A program made the translations under genes and the position numbers. From Nonomuraea typhae (GTDB taxonomy: Bacteria > Actinomycetota > Actinomycetes > Streptosporangiales > Streptosporangiaceae): a stretch of DNA of 64,000 bases. The notes under the pieces are model-generated. The model did no database searches and was not told the origin of the DNA. It saw only the letters and a program-made list of their open reading frames with translations. The stretch lies in assembly GCF_009760925.1 (NCBI RefSeq), contig NZ_VRLV01000012.1, forward strand, positions 124,001 through 188,000, in the 5' to 3' direction. Positions 27,115 to 35,315 of the stretch are shown here, piece by piece; the stretch's first letter is position 1; every line of letters begins with the position of its first letter.

Positions 27115-28349
27115 CCCAGGTGCGCGGCGCGCTCCTCGAACAGGGCGCGCTCGCCGGCGTTGCGGGTGAGCGCCGCCGCCCGCCCGAACTCCGCCCGCGC
27201 CTCCTCCCGCCTGCCCAGCTTCTCCAGCAGGTCCCCGCGTACGGCGGGCAGCAGCGGATACTCCCGCAGCGCCCGGTCGCCGGCCAGCGCGTCCACGATC
27301 TCCAGCGCCCGATCCGGGGCCCCGGCCATGCCCACGGCCACCGCCCGGTTCAGCTCCACGACCGGCGACGGGGCGACGTGGCCGAGCAGCACGTACAGGG
27401 CGGCGATGCGCTCCCAGTCGGTCTCGGCGGCCGTGCGGGCCCGCGCGTGGCAGGCGGCGATCGCGCCCTGCAGGCCGTAGGGGCCCAGGCGGCCCAGCGA
27501 CTCGGCCCGGTCCAGCGCGGCCAGCCCGCGGCGGATCAGCAGCCGGTCCCAGCGCGCGCGGTCCTGCTCCAGCAGGGGGATGGGCCGCCCGCCGGGTCCG
27601 GTGCGCGCCGCCGTACGCGAGGCCTGGATCTCCATCAGCGCGACCAGCCCGTGGACCTCCGGCTCGCCCGGCATGAGGCCGGTCAGGATCCGGCCCAGGC
27701 GCATCGCCTCCTCGCACAGCTCAGGACGCATCCAGTCGTCCCCGGCGGTGGCCGAGTAGCCCTCGTTGAAGATGAGGTAGACGACCTCCAGCACCGAGGC
27801 GAGCCGGTCGGGCAGTTCCTCGGCCGGTGGGAGCTCGACCCGCACGCCCTTCTCGGCCAGCGTGCGCTTGGCGCGGGAGACGCGCTGGCCGAGCGTGGTC
27901 TCGGGGACGAGGAAGGCCCGGGCGATCTCCTCGGTGGTCAGGCCGCCGAGCAGCCGCAGGGTGAGCGCCAGGCGGGCGTCGGCGGGCAGCACCGGGTGGC
28001 AGGCGGTGAACAGCAGCCGCAGCAGGTCGTCCTCGATGGGCGGCCGGTCCAGGACGTCGTCCACCTGGTCGCGGCGCAGCTCCTGGTCGCGGCCGATCTG
28101 GGCGAGCTTGTCCTGGTAGCGGGACTGGCGCCGGAGCATGTCGACGGCGCGGTGCTTGGCGGTGAGCATGAGCCAGGCGCCCGGGTTGTCCGGCACGCCG
28201 TCGCGCGGCCACTGTTCGAGCGCCGCGACCAGGGCGTCCTGGGCGAGTTCCTCGGCCAGGCCGATGTCGTGCACCATCCGGGCGAGCCCGGCGATGACCC
28301 GGGCCGACTCGATGCGCCAGACCGCCTCGACGGCCGCATGGGCGGTCAT
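27099..28349 (-). CDS. ECF42-type RNA polymerase sigma factor (SigJ-like, DUF6596)
   Basis: This 416-residue factor has sigma region 2 (AEELAQDALVAALEQWP, then NPGAWLMLTAKHRAVDMLRRQ), region 4 (LTLRLLGGLTTEEIARAFLVPETTLGQRVSRAKRTLAE), and a long helical C-terminal extension with the ECF42 hallmark YLIFNEGYSA followed by TPR-like helices. The group has no anti-sigma factor and is genetically linked to DGPF/YCII-domain proteins, exactly as found here. The gene follows DUF998 and DGPF genes on the same strand, with a strong hairpin between. Confidence 0.93.
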   Translation of the reverse strand: MTAHAAVEAVWRIESARVIAGLARMVHDIGLAEELAQDALVAALEQWPRDGVPDNPGAWLMLTAKHRAVDMLRRQSRYQDKLAQIGRDQELRRDQVDDVLDRPPIEDDLLRLLFTACHPVLPADARLALTLRLLGGLTTEEIARAFLVPETTLGQRVSRAKRTLAEKGVRVELPPAEELPDRLASVLEVVYLIFNEGYSATAGDDWMRPELCEEAMRLGRILTGLMPGEPEVHGLVALMEIQASRTAARTGPGGRPIPLLEQDRARWDRLLIRRGLAALDRAESLGRLGPYGLQGAIAACHARARTAAETDWERIAALYVLLGHVAPSPVVELNRAVAVGMAGAPDRALEIVDALAGDRALREYPLLPAVRGDLLEKLGRREEARAEFGRAAALTRNAGERALFEERAAHLGHASR

Positions 28350-28399
28350 GGCGACCGGTCCCGCGCGTGAGCTGTCATGGCACCCGATCCAAGCAGCAA

Positions 28400-28426
28400 G
28401 CCCCGGCCGGTGTCACCGGCCGGGGC
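28400..28426. terminator. Perfect hairpin between DGPF and sigma factor genes
   Basis: GCCCCGGCCGGT and its exact complement are separated by three bases. It lies downstream of the DGPF stop and upstream of the sigma start, so it may terminate or attenuate read-through within the operon. Confidence 0.7.
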
Positions 28427-28439
28427 CCATGCCGCGGGA

Positions 28440-28793
28440 TCAGGGGGTGAAGATGTGCAGGACGTCCGCCTGCCCCTCCCAGCCCTCCCAGTGGTCACGG
28501 TGGATCTTCAGGAAGCGCGAGGCCCACTCCACGGCCTCCTCCTTGGACTTGACCTCGAAGATGGCGTAGCTGATGAGTTCCTTGGCCTCGGCGAACGGGC
28601 CGTCGGTCACGCTCAGCTTGCCGCCGGTCAGCTCGACCCTGGCGCCCTGGGAACTGGGGGACAGGCCCGCGGTGTCGAGCAGGGCGCCCGTGGCCGCGGT
28701 CTCCTCGCCGAGCTTGGCGATGGCGGCCATCAGCTCCGCAGGGGGAGCGGTGGCGGGCTGGCTGGTGACCCGGAGGGTGATCAGGTAACGCAT
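28440..28793 (-). CDS. YCII/DGPF domain protein
   Basis: This 117-residue dimeric alpha/beta-barrel protein has the namesake motif VTDGPFAEAKELI. Proteins of this kind are the constant partner of ECF42 sigma factors and are thought to act as their input or output. It opens with MRYLITLRVTSQP and ends with VLHIFTP. It is 18 bp downstream of the DUF998 gene and about 90 bp upstream of the sigma gene. Confidence 0.9.
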   Translation of the reverse strand: MRYLITLRVTSQPATAPPAELMAAIAKLGEETAATGALLDTAGLSPSSQGARVELTGGKLSVTDGPFAEAKELISYAIFEVKSKEEAVEWASRFLKIHRDHWEGWEGQADVLHIFTP

Positions 28794-28811
28794 GGCGATG
28801 ATCCTTTCCCG

Positions 28812-29420
28812 TCAGACTGTACGACGGTAGTGGAGGGAAACGACGGCCAGCCACGTCCAGATGAGGAGGATGGCGGCGGTGAAGGCCAGGTTGGCCCATA
28901 CGGCTCCGGCCCCGATGGCGACCGCGGCGAAGCCGAGCAGGAAGAGCACGCCGGTGACGCGCGAGTACAGCGGCCCGAAGCGGCGCGCGACGACGAAGCA
29001 GGCGGCGCCGACGGCGACGAAGCCGATCAGGCCGCAGAGCAGGTGCAGCATGCCGCCCGCGCTGATGACCCCCGGGCCTTCCGGCGTGCCGGCCGGGAAG
29101 CCCATCGCGGGGTCGGCCTTGAAGACCGCGGCGCCGACGAGGCTGAGGGCGTAGACCGCGATCAGCCGCGACGCCCACGGGGAGCCGCCGGCCCGGTGCA
29201 TGCCCACCGCGGCGGCGCCGGTCGCCAGCGCGGCGACCAGGAAGTTGGCGACCTGGATCCAGCCCAGCTCACCGTTGGCCAGCAGGCTCCACTGGTGCCG
29301 GGTGAGGTCGAAGCCCTCGCGGGTGAACGCCTGGGCGAGGCCCACGGCCACGTACAGCGGCCCGGCCACGACGCCGGCGGTGAGCAACGTCCTGGTGACG
29401 CGGGTGCGGGTGGTGGTCAT
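28812..29420 (-). CDS. DUF998 family membrane protein
   Basis: This 202-residue protein has six predicted membrane segments and the DUF998 pattern: AGVVAGPLYVAVGLAQAFTREGFDLTRH, LLANGELGWIQVANFL, MGFPAGTPEG and ISAGGMLHLLCGL. The start ATG 29420 has GGGAGAG upstream; a longer frame is not protein-like. It probably heads the ECF42 operon. The molecular function is unknown. Confidence 0.85.
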   Translation of the reverse strand: MTTTRTRVTRTLLTAGVVAGPLYVAVGLAQAFTREGFDLTRHQWSLLANGELGWIQVANFLVAALATGAAAVGMHRAGGSPWASRLIAVYALSLVGAAVFKADPAMGFPAGTPEGPGVISAGGMLHLLCGLIGFVAVGAACFVVARRFGPLYSRVTGVLFLLGFAAVAIGAGAVWANLAFTAAILLIWTWLAVVSLHYRRTV

Positions 29421-29529
29421 GTTCTCTCTCCCTCTTCTTCGTTTGGTGACGCATCGAAGGAGAGGAGCCGGTTTCGACAACCACGCCGGAAGAATTTTCC
29501 GCGGCGGCCGGAGGGCTATAGTCATGCGG

Positions 29530-30231
29530 ATGACCCAGGGTGAAGGCCCGGTGAACGCCCGGCCCACGAGCGTGCTCATCGCCGACGACCAGCCCAAGGT
29601 CCTGCGCGCCTTCGCCGCCGTCCTGTCCGCCCAGCCGGACCTGCGCGTCGCCGCCACCGCCCCCGACGGCGCCGAGGCGGTACGGCAGGCCCGCCTGACC
29701 CACCCGGACGTGGCGCTGCTCGACATCCGCATGCCCGAGATGAACGGCATCGACGCCGCCCGCCGCATCCTCCGGACCGAGCGCACCCGGATCATCATGA
29801 TCACCACGTTCGACCTGGACGACTACGTCTACGACGCGCTGACCGCGGGCGTCAGCGGCTTCCTGCTCAAGGACGTGCGCGCCCCCGACCTGGTGGCCGC
29901 CGTCCGCACGGTGGCACGGGGCGACGCCCTGCTGGCGCCGGCGGTGACCAGGAGGCTGATCGCCGAGTTCGCCCGCCAGCGGCGCCGCCCCGCCGTACCC
30001 GGCGGGCACGGGCTGACCCCGCGCGAGACCGAGGTCCTGCGCCTGCTGGCCCGGGGCCGCTCGAACGCCGAGATCGCCGCCGAGCTGGTCGTCTCCGAGC
30101 ACACGGTGAAGACCCACGTGGCGCGTCTGCTGGCGAAGCTCGGCCTGCGCGACCGTACCCAGGCCGTCATCCACGCCTACGAGATCGGCCTGGTCGTCCC
30201 CGACTCCCGCGGAGAGCTGCCGTCAGCGTGA
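29530..30231 (+). CDS. NarL/LuxR-type response regulator (orphan)
   Basis: This 233-residue regulator has a receiver domain with the acidic pair IADD, phosphoacceptor Asp65 in LLDIRMPEMNG, and the switch Thr and Lys in MITTFD and FLLKDV. A LuxR helix-turn-helix follows (LTPRETEVLRLLARGRSNAEIAAELVVSEHTVKTHVARLLAKLGL). TATAGT at 29517-29522 lies 7 nt before ATG 29530, suggesting a leaderless start; ATG 29524 and GTG 29551 are alternatives. No histidine kinase is adjacent, so its partner is elsewhere. It is divergent from the DUF998 gene. Confidence 0.9.
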   Translation: MTQGEGPVNARPTSVLIADDQPKVLRAFAAVLSAQPDLRVAATAPDGAEAVRQARLTHPDVALLDIRMPEMNGIDAARRILRTERTRIIMITTFDLDDYVYDALTAGVSGFLLKDVRAPDLVAAVRTVARGDALLAPAVTRRLIAEFARQRRRPAVPGGHGLTPRETEVLRLLARGRSNAEIAAELVVSEHTVKTHVARLLAKLGLRDRTQAVIHAYEIGLVVPDSRGELPSA

Positions 30232-30828
30232 GTACAGCCAGGGCTCACGCAGGTCGAAGAACGACGGCCCGCCGTCGAACAACCCGATGTACTCCTTGAA
30301 CGACGCCTCCAGCTCCGGCGGCAGGGTCTTGCCCTCCCCCTCCCTGGCGTCGGCTTCGCTGGTGAAGTAGGCGGCCTCGGTGGAGAAGCCGGCGTCGGTG
30401 ATCGCGGCGACGCTGCCCAGCAGGTCCGGCCGGAACCGGGGCAGATCCTCCTCACTGGCGGCCAGGATCGCGCCCAGCCGCCCCAGGTCCGTGATCCGGC
30501 CCTGGATGATCTGCACGAACCCCGCCAGATCCGACCCACCGCCCAGGTACGTCTCGACCTGGTCGCAGTCGTGGAAGGCGATCTCGCCGGTGAACAGCTT
30601 CTCCGTCTCCGTCCACCAGGCCGACTGCCCGGGCCGGTCGGAGTTGCGCCGCGCCTGCTCGCGCGAGGCGAACCGGGCCAGCAGGATCAGCGTGCCGCTC
30701 TCCGTGACGCCGGCGGTCGTGCCGAGCCAGCCGTACGAACCCGGGGCCAGCTCCCGCGCCCACTGATCGGCGGCCGCGCGCATGGCTGCGGCGTCCGCCA
30801 CCTCGCCCTGGATGACCTGGATGAACAT
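30223..30828 (-). CDS. Tandem dimeric alpha/beta-barrel (ABM-like) protein
   Basis: I recognise no named family for this 201-residue protein. It contains two similar halves, one opening MFIQVIQGEVADAAAM and the other FVQIIQGRITDLGRL (about residue 105), as expected for a duplicated antibiotic monooxygenase-type ferredoxin-like fold. Each half continues with a TAG/TDAGFSTE-like strand and an A-x-F strand. No catalytic residues are evident. It follows the cupin gene by 51 bp and overlaps the end of the response regulator gene by 9 bp. Confidence 0.75.
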   Translation of the reverse strand: MFIQVIQGEVADAAAMRAAADQWARELAPGSYGWLGTTAGVTESGTLILLARFASREQARRNSDRPGQSAWWTETEKLFTGEIAFHDCDQVETYLGGGSDLAGFVQIIQGRITDLGRLGAILAASEEDLPRFRPDLLGSVAAITDAGFSTEAAYFTSEADAREGEGKTLPPELEASFKEYIGLFDGGPSFFDLREPWLYSR

Positions 30829-30879
30829 CTCCCCCTCCCCTCACCCGTACGGCGGGGCCGTCACCCCGCCGCAAAGGCG

Positions 30880-31242
30880 CTAGCTCCCTTCGGGCTTGGC
30901 GTACTCCGCGGCTCCGCCCGCGAAGTCGTAGACGATGAACTGCTCGTCACCGAGCACCCAGGCGTCGTGGCCGGGCGGGCAGACGAACACGTCGCCCGGC
31001 CCCACCTCGGCCTCGGAGCCGTCGCGCATGCGCAGCCGCAGGCGGCCCTGGACGACGTAGCCGTTGTGGTGCACCTCGCAGTACTCGGTGCCGGCGATGG
31101 GCTTGACGGACTCCGACCATCTCCAGCCGGGCTCCATCGTGGCGACGCCGAAGACGAGCCCGCTCAGGTTGCACACCTCGAGGTGCCCCCGAGGGAAGTC
31201 GCGGCGTTCGTCGGGCTTGTCGACGTTCTTGACTTCGATCAT
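30880..31242 (-). CDS. Cupin domain protein
   Basis: This 120-residue single-domain cupin has the second motif region PGDVFVCPPGHDAWVLGD and a first motif around EYCEVHHNGYVVQGRLRLRMRDG. Metal ligands would include the His pair and Glu of motif 1. GAAGG precedes ATG 31242. It sits 13 bp after the DUF4242 gene and likely shares its transcript. The reaction is unknown. Confidence 0.85.
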   Translation of the reverse strand: MIEVKNVDKPDERRDFPRGHLEVCNLSGLVFGVATMEPGWRWSESVKPIAGTEYCEVHHNGYVVQGRLRLRMRDGSEAEVGPGDVFVCPPGHDAWVLGDEQFIVYDFAGGAAEYAKPEGS

Positions 31243-31255
31243 GCTGCCTTCCCCC

Positions 31256-31501
31256 TCAGATCGTCAGCGGCACGGGATGGATCTCGTCGGCCGGATGGCC
31301 CGCGCGCTGATGGATCCTCTGGACCGCGCCGGCGTCCGGCGCGTCCGACAGGCAGTAGACGAGGCCCGACTCCGGGTCCGCCCATGCCTGTTCGAAGGTG
31401 ACCCTCTCCTGTGACTGGATGGCCAGGTCGGCGTCGTGGGCCTCGCGGAGCTGCTCCTCGGTGATGCCCTGCATGCCGTGGTGGACGTCCATGAACTTCA
31501 T
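31256..31501 (-). CDS. DUF4242 nickel-binding-like protein (SCO4226 type)
   Basis: This 81-residue ferredoxin-like protein matches the Streptomyces SCO4226 family: MKFMDVHHGMQGIT, HDADLAIQ, AWADPESGLVYCLSDAP and GHPADEIHPV. The HH pair near the N-terminus and the conserved Cys-containing strand are in the family positions; the Streptomyces member binds nickel. The start ATG 31501 opens with MKFMDVHH; the longer frame is not conserved. Confidence 0.85.
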   Translation of the reverse strand: MKFMDVHHGMQGITEEQLREAHDADLAIQSQERVTFEQAWADPESGLVYCLSDAPDAGAVQRIHQRAGHPADEIHPVPLTI

Positions 31502-31580
31502 GGCTGCCTCCCGAGTGCGGATCCCTCCCAGCGTAGGTCTGAGGCGGGCCACGGGTTTCCCAACGAAGTCCCAAACCCCG

Positions 31581-33527
31581 TTAGGGAGCCACCTCCAGGT
31601 AGTCGAGGTTGGGGCCGCCGGCGGCGGTGGTGGCGGTGGCGCGGACGACGTTCGCGCCCGCGGTGAGGTTGAGGGTGACGGTCCTGGTCTGCCAGGTCGT
31701 CCACGCGCCGGTGCCGGGGAAGTCCACCACGGTCCCGGCCACGTTCAGGGGCCGGTTGGCCGGGGTGCCGTTGGCGTAGCGCAGGCGGATCGCGGCCGGG
31801 CCGGTCGTCGCGGCGGTGACGGTGAACTCGACGTAGCCGCCGGTGACGTTGTCGTAGTTGACGAACCCGGTGCCCGAGTAGCCCGCGTGGTTGGACTCCA
31901 CGGCGCCCCGGGAGATCACGGCGTTCTCCGCCTCGTAGCGGCCCGGGGCCGGCCAGGAGACCTGCGGCGAGCGGTAGAAGCCGATGCCCATGACGTCCCA
32001 GCGCGGAGCCTGCGCGGCCAGCCGGGCGCGGAAGGCGCTCCAGTTGTGCGTGGACCACGGCGACCAGCCCAGCTCGGCGATGGCGGGCAGGCGCGGGAAG
32101 GCCATGAACTCGATGTGGTCCTCGGTGACGATCGTCTCGGTCCAGAGCGGGGCCTCGACGCCGAGCACGGCCGAGGCGGGCACGCCGCTCAGGTGGCTGC
32201 CCGGGTTCCACTCGTAGGCGGTCTTGACCTCGATGAGCCCCGCCCAGTCCTGCCCGAGCGGCGTCGCGGCGGTGTACTTCATGTCCAGGTACGCCTTGTT
32301 GGCCGGAGACATGATCACCTTGGCGCCCTTCGACACCGCGGTGGTCACCAGCGAGTCGGATGTCGTCGTGCCCCAGTACTGGGCGATCCGCCCCGGTGAG
32401 TGCTGGACGGCCGAGGCGCCGATCTGGTGCCAGCCCACGACCGCCTTGCCGCGCCCGGCCACCATCGGCTGCACGCGGTTCATGAACGCCGCGTACTGCG
32501 CGTCCGGCGTGGCGTCCGCCTCGTCGCCGCCGATGTGCAGGTACGGCCCGGCCGTCAGCTCGGCCAGTTCCCCGATGACGTCGGCGGCGAAGGTGTAGGT
32601 GATCTCCTTGGTGGTGCAGAGCGAGCTGAAGCCGACCCCAGTGCCGGTGTAGAGCGGCGGGGCGACGCCGTTGCAGTTGAGCTCGGCGTAGGAGGCGAGG
32701 GCGGCGTTGGTGTGCCCCGGCATGTCGATCTCGGGGACGATCGTGATGTGCCGCTGCGCGGCGTGGGCCACGATCTCGCGGAACTGGTCCTTGGTGTAGG
32801 AGCCGCCCGGGCCGCCGCCCACCTGCGTGCTCCCGCCGTACGTGGCCAGGCGCGGCCAGGAGTCGACGGCGATGCGCCAGCCCTGGTCGTCGGAGAGGTG
32901 CAGATGCAGGTAGTTGATCTTGTAGAGGGCGATCCTGTCGAGGTGCCGCTTGACCACCGAGACGGGCATGAAGTGCCGCGAGACGTCGAGCATCGTGCCC
33001 CGGTAGCCGAAGCGCGGATAGTCGACGATCCGCCCGCCCGGCACCGTCCACGGCCCCGGCCGCACGCTCGCGCTCTCCACCTGCGGCGGGAACAGCTGCC
33101 GTAACGTCTGCACCCCGTTGAACAGCCCCGTGGCCGTCTGCGCCCGGATCACGACCCCGCTCGCCGTCACGTCGAGCTGGTAACCCTGCTGCCCGACCGT
33201 GGCCGGCGCCCCGGACAGCAGCAGCGACAGACTGCCCTGCCCGCCCTGGCCGACCGGCAGCGCGTACCCGGTCGCCGGCCGCAGCAACTGCGCGAGGTAG
33301 CCGCCCACGCCCGCGTCGTCACTGGCGATCGTGGCGTCCGGCCCCAGCGTGTACGGCGTGGCCGCCGCCTGGACGCTCACCGGCGCCGGGAGCACGTCCC
33401 CGATCGCCCCCGCCGCGCTGGCGGCGGCCGCCGGGCTCCCCGGGGCCGTGGCCCCGCCCGGCGCGGCGATGAGGGCGGCGGCCAGCGTCAGCCCCGCCAG
33501 CGTGCTACCGATGCGGGAACGGCCCAT
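31581..33527 (-). CDS. Secreted GH20 beta-N-acetylhexosaminidase with C-terminal CBM35-like module
   Basis: This 648-residue exported enzyme removes terminal N-acetylhexosamine from chitin oligomers or glycans. A Sec signal (about 1-37) is followed by the GH20b domain, then the barrel: DVSRHFMPV, LHLHLSDDQGWRI, DMPGHTNAAL and catalytic Asp335-Glu336 in HIGGDEAD; Trp-rich ends WSPWSTHNW follow. From about residue 526 a CBM35-like domain begins (YEAENAVISRGAVESNHAGY, then FVNYDNVTGGYVEF), closely similar to modules in the two PQQ dehydrogenases near 48-53 kb. GGAGG precedes the start. An operator-like palindrome lies 25-50 bp upstream. Confidence 0.95.
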   Translation of the reverse strand: MGRSRIGSTLAGLTLAAALIAAPGGATAPGSPAAAASAAGAIGDVLPAPVSVQAAATPYTLGPDATIASDDAGVGGYLAQLLRPATGYALPVGQGGQGSLSLLLSGAPATVGQQGYQLDVTASGVVIRAQTATGLFNGVQTLRQLFPPQVESASVRPGPWTVPGGRIVDYPRFGYRGTMLDVSRHFMPVSVVKRHLDRIALYKINYLHLHLSDDQGWRIAVDSWPRLATYGGSTQVGGGPGGSYTKDQFREIVAHAAQRHITIVPEIDMPGHTNAALASYAELNCNGVAPPLYTGTGVGFSSLCTTKEITYTFAADVIGELAELTAGPYLHIGGDEADATPDAQYAAFMNRVQPMVAGRGKAVVGWHQIGASAVQHSPGRIAQYWGTTTSDSLVTTAVSKGAKVIMSPANKAYLDMKYTAATPLGQDWAGLIEVKTAYEWNPGSHLSGVPASAVLGVEAPLWTETIVTEDHIEFMAFPRLPAIAELGWSPWSTHNWSAFRARLAAQAPRWDVMGIGFYRSPQVSWPAPGRYEAENAVISRGAVESNHAGYSGTGFVNYDNVTGGYVEFTVTAATTGPAAIRLRYANGTPANRPLNVAGTVVDFPGTGAWTTWQTRTVTLNLTAGANVVRATATTAAGGPNLDYLEVAP

Positions 33528-33553
33528 GGTGATCCTCCGCGGGTGGCTCCGTG

Positions 33554-33578
33554 ATTGTTAGTAAGCTTTACTTCCAAC
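33554..33578 (-). promoter_or_regulatory. Operator-like site upstream of the GH20 gene
   Basis: Read on the minus strand the site contains GGAAGTA and TTACTAAC, bounded by GTTGG at the left. On the plus strand its core is the partial palindrome AGTAAGCTTTACT (33560-33572). The same two words occur upstream of the CBM-PQQ-PEBP gene at 48391-48413. ROK-type sugar repressors are a plausible class of binding protein. Confidence 0.5.
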
Positions 33579-33588
33579 CGGCACCCGG

Positions 33589-34311
33589 TCAAGACGCGAA
33601 CCCGCGCCCCACCCGGTCGGCCCGCAGGGCGTCCAGCCGGTCGAAGTCCATGACCCGCGTCCCGGCCCCGTGGGTGAAGTACTCCTCCGGCCGGGCCGGA
33701 TACGGATTGGCGAACCCGGTCACCCCCGCGCACGGATGCCCGTGATAGGTCGCCTCGTGGTGCCAGTCGCTGACCGCCACATACGTCATGAACTCATACG
33801 CCCTGGCCACGCTCATGTGCTGCCACAGCGCCCGCGCCGGCCCCGGAGAGTCCCACTGGGTCAGCGAGAAGGCCGGCACGAGCACCGCGTCCACCGCCGT
33901 CGCCATCCGGGCGGAGTACCACAGATCCGCGCACAGCAGCACCCGCATCCGCCGTCCCGCCAGCTCGAACGTCTCCGACGGCCGCCCCGGCAGCACCCCG
34001 CCCCGGCGCTCCAGCCCATACGGATGCGCCTTCTCGAACTCGGCCGCGATCGTCCCGTCCGGCGCCGCGACCATGCCCCGGTTGACGCTCCCGCCCTCGA
34101 CCGCGTCGAAGTGCGAGCCGCCCACGACGAACGCCCCGGCCAGCCGCGCCAGCCGTACCACCCGCTCCCGGTACTCCGCGCGGGGCAGGCTCGACCCGGC
34201 CAGCTCCGGCAGCAGCACCAGATCGGCCTCCTGCAGCAGGCGCTCGGCGGCGTCGAAGTTGTCGTGCCCGTCGGGCGACCAGCGCGGCGGCTGAATGAGT
34301 AAGACCTTCAC
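33589..34311 (-). CDS. Nitrilase/carbon-nitrogen hydrolase family protein
   Basis: This 240-residue amidase-type enzyme has the triad in order: Glu in LVLLPELAG, Lys in FEKAHPYG and Cys in LLCADLWYS, with DWHHEATYHGHPCAGVTGFANP downstream. The start is GTG 34311 (VKVLLIQPPRW); ATG 34332 would add MGCHDGG, which is not family-like. The substrate is unknown. It is divergent from the nitroreductase gene. Confidence 0.87.
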   Translation of the reverse strand: MKVLLIQPPRWSPDGHDNFDAAERLLQEADLVLLPELAGSSLPRAEYRERVVRLARLAGAFVVGGSHFDAVEGGSVNRGMVAAPDGTIAAEFEKAHPYGLERRGGVLPGRPSETFELAGRRMRVLLCADLWYSARMATAVDAVLVPAFSLTQWDSPGPARALWQHMSVARAYEFMTYVAVSDWHHEATYHGHPCAGVTGFANPYPARPEEYFTHGAGTRVMDFDRLDALRADRVGRGFAS

Positions 34312-34358
34312 CCCGCCATCGTGACAACCCACCGGAACACTCTGGAAAGCTGGGTCCC

Positions 34359-34964
34359 ATGACGGAATTTCAGGACGTGGTACGCCGCCGCCGCATGGTC
34401 CGCAACTACGACCCCGACCGCCCGGTGCCGCCCGAGATCAGGGAGCGGATCCTGGCCAACGCCCTGCACGCGCCGTCGGCGGGATTCAGCCAGGGATGGG
34501 CGTTCCTGGTCCTGGACGAACCCGGCGGCATCAAGCGATTCTGGGAGGTCTCCGGCGACGAGGCCGGCGAGTGGGGCAAGGGGCTGCGCCGGGCGCCGCT
34601 GCTGATCATTCCGTTCTCGCACAAGCAGGCATATCTCGACCGCTACGCCGCCCCCGACAAGGGCTGGACGGACAAGGACGAGGCCCGCTGGCCGGTGCCG
34701 TACTGGGACATCGACACCGGCATGGCCTCCCTCCTCATGCTGCTCACCGCCGTGGACGAAGGGCTCGGCGCCTGCTTCTTCGGCGTGCCGCCCGGCGAGC
34801 GCGCCGCCGGCCTGAAGGAGGCATTCGGCGTGCCCGCCGCCTACACCGCGATCGGCGTGATCAGCGTCGGCTACCGCGCCCGGGACCAGCGCTCGCCCTC
34901 ACTCGACCGCGGGCGCAAACCCGTCGGCGAGGTCGTGCACCGCGGCGCCTGGGGCCGGCACTAA
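34359..34964 (+). CDS. Nitroreductase family protein
   Basis: This 201-residue FMN-dependent oxidoreductase has the family features: VVRRRRMVRNYDPDRPVPPE (phosphate-binding Arg residues), LHAPSAGFSQGWAFLVL, DIDTGMASLLMLLTAVDEGLGACFFGV and the C-terminal basic strand. Its 3' end overlaps the convergent GerW gene by 4 bp. Physiological substrates could be quinones, flavins or nitro compounds; sequence alone does not decide. Confidence 0.9.
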   Translation: MTEFQDVVRRRRMVRNYDPDRPVPPEIRERILANALHAPSAGFSQGWAFLVLDEPGGIKRFWEVSGDEAGEWGKGLRRAPLLIIPFSHKQAYLDRYAAPDKGWTDKDEARWPVPYWDIDTGMASLLMLLTAVDEGLGACFFGVPPGERAAGLKEAFGVPAAYTAIGVISVGYRARDQRSPSLDRGRKPVGEVVHRGAWGRH

Positions 34965-35305
34965 CGCCTGCGCCGCTTGAAGATCGCGCGGAGGGTGAGC
35001 AGCAGCACGACGGCGACGATCTGGCCGCCGACCACGATCCGGTTGACGTCCACGGCCGGCTGCCAGCGCACCTCGCCGTCCTTGATGACGAACACGCCCG
35101 CCGGGCTCGCGCCGAAGCCGAACCCGCCGCCCGAGCCCCGGCCGGGGTTCTCGGAACCCTCGGAGACGCCCTCCCCGCCGCCTCCGCCCTGCCCGATCCG
35201 GGCCACGGGGATCACGGTGACGTCCCCGTGGCGGATCGGCTCGCCGAAGACGCGCTTGACGGTCGCGGCGTCCTTGGTCTTTTCCGCTAGCTCCAGGATG
35301 TTCAT
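34961..35305 (-). CDS. GerW/YtfJ family sporulation protein
   Basis: This 114-residue protein matches the GerW_spore family: N-terminal LAEKTKDAATVKRVFGEPIRHGDVTVIPVARIG, a Gly-rich stretch, then GFGASPAGVFVIKDGEVRWQPAVDVNRI and a C-terminal hydrophobic helix followed by KRRRR. In Bacillus the homologue is a spore germination factor; actinomycete members are taken as sporulation-associated. It lies just downstream of zwf on the same strand. Confidence 0.88.
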   Translation of the reverse strand: MNILELAEKTKDAATVKRVFGEPIRHGDVTVIPVARIGQGGGGGEGVSEGSENPGRGSGGGFGFGASPAGVFVIKDGEVRWQPAVDVNRIVVGGQIVAVVLLLTLRAIFKRRRR

Positions 35306-35315
35306 ACGCTCAGTA

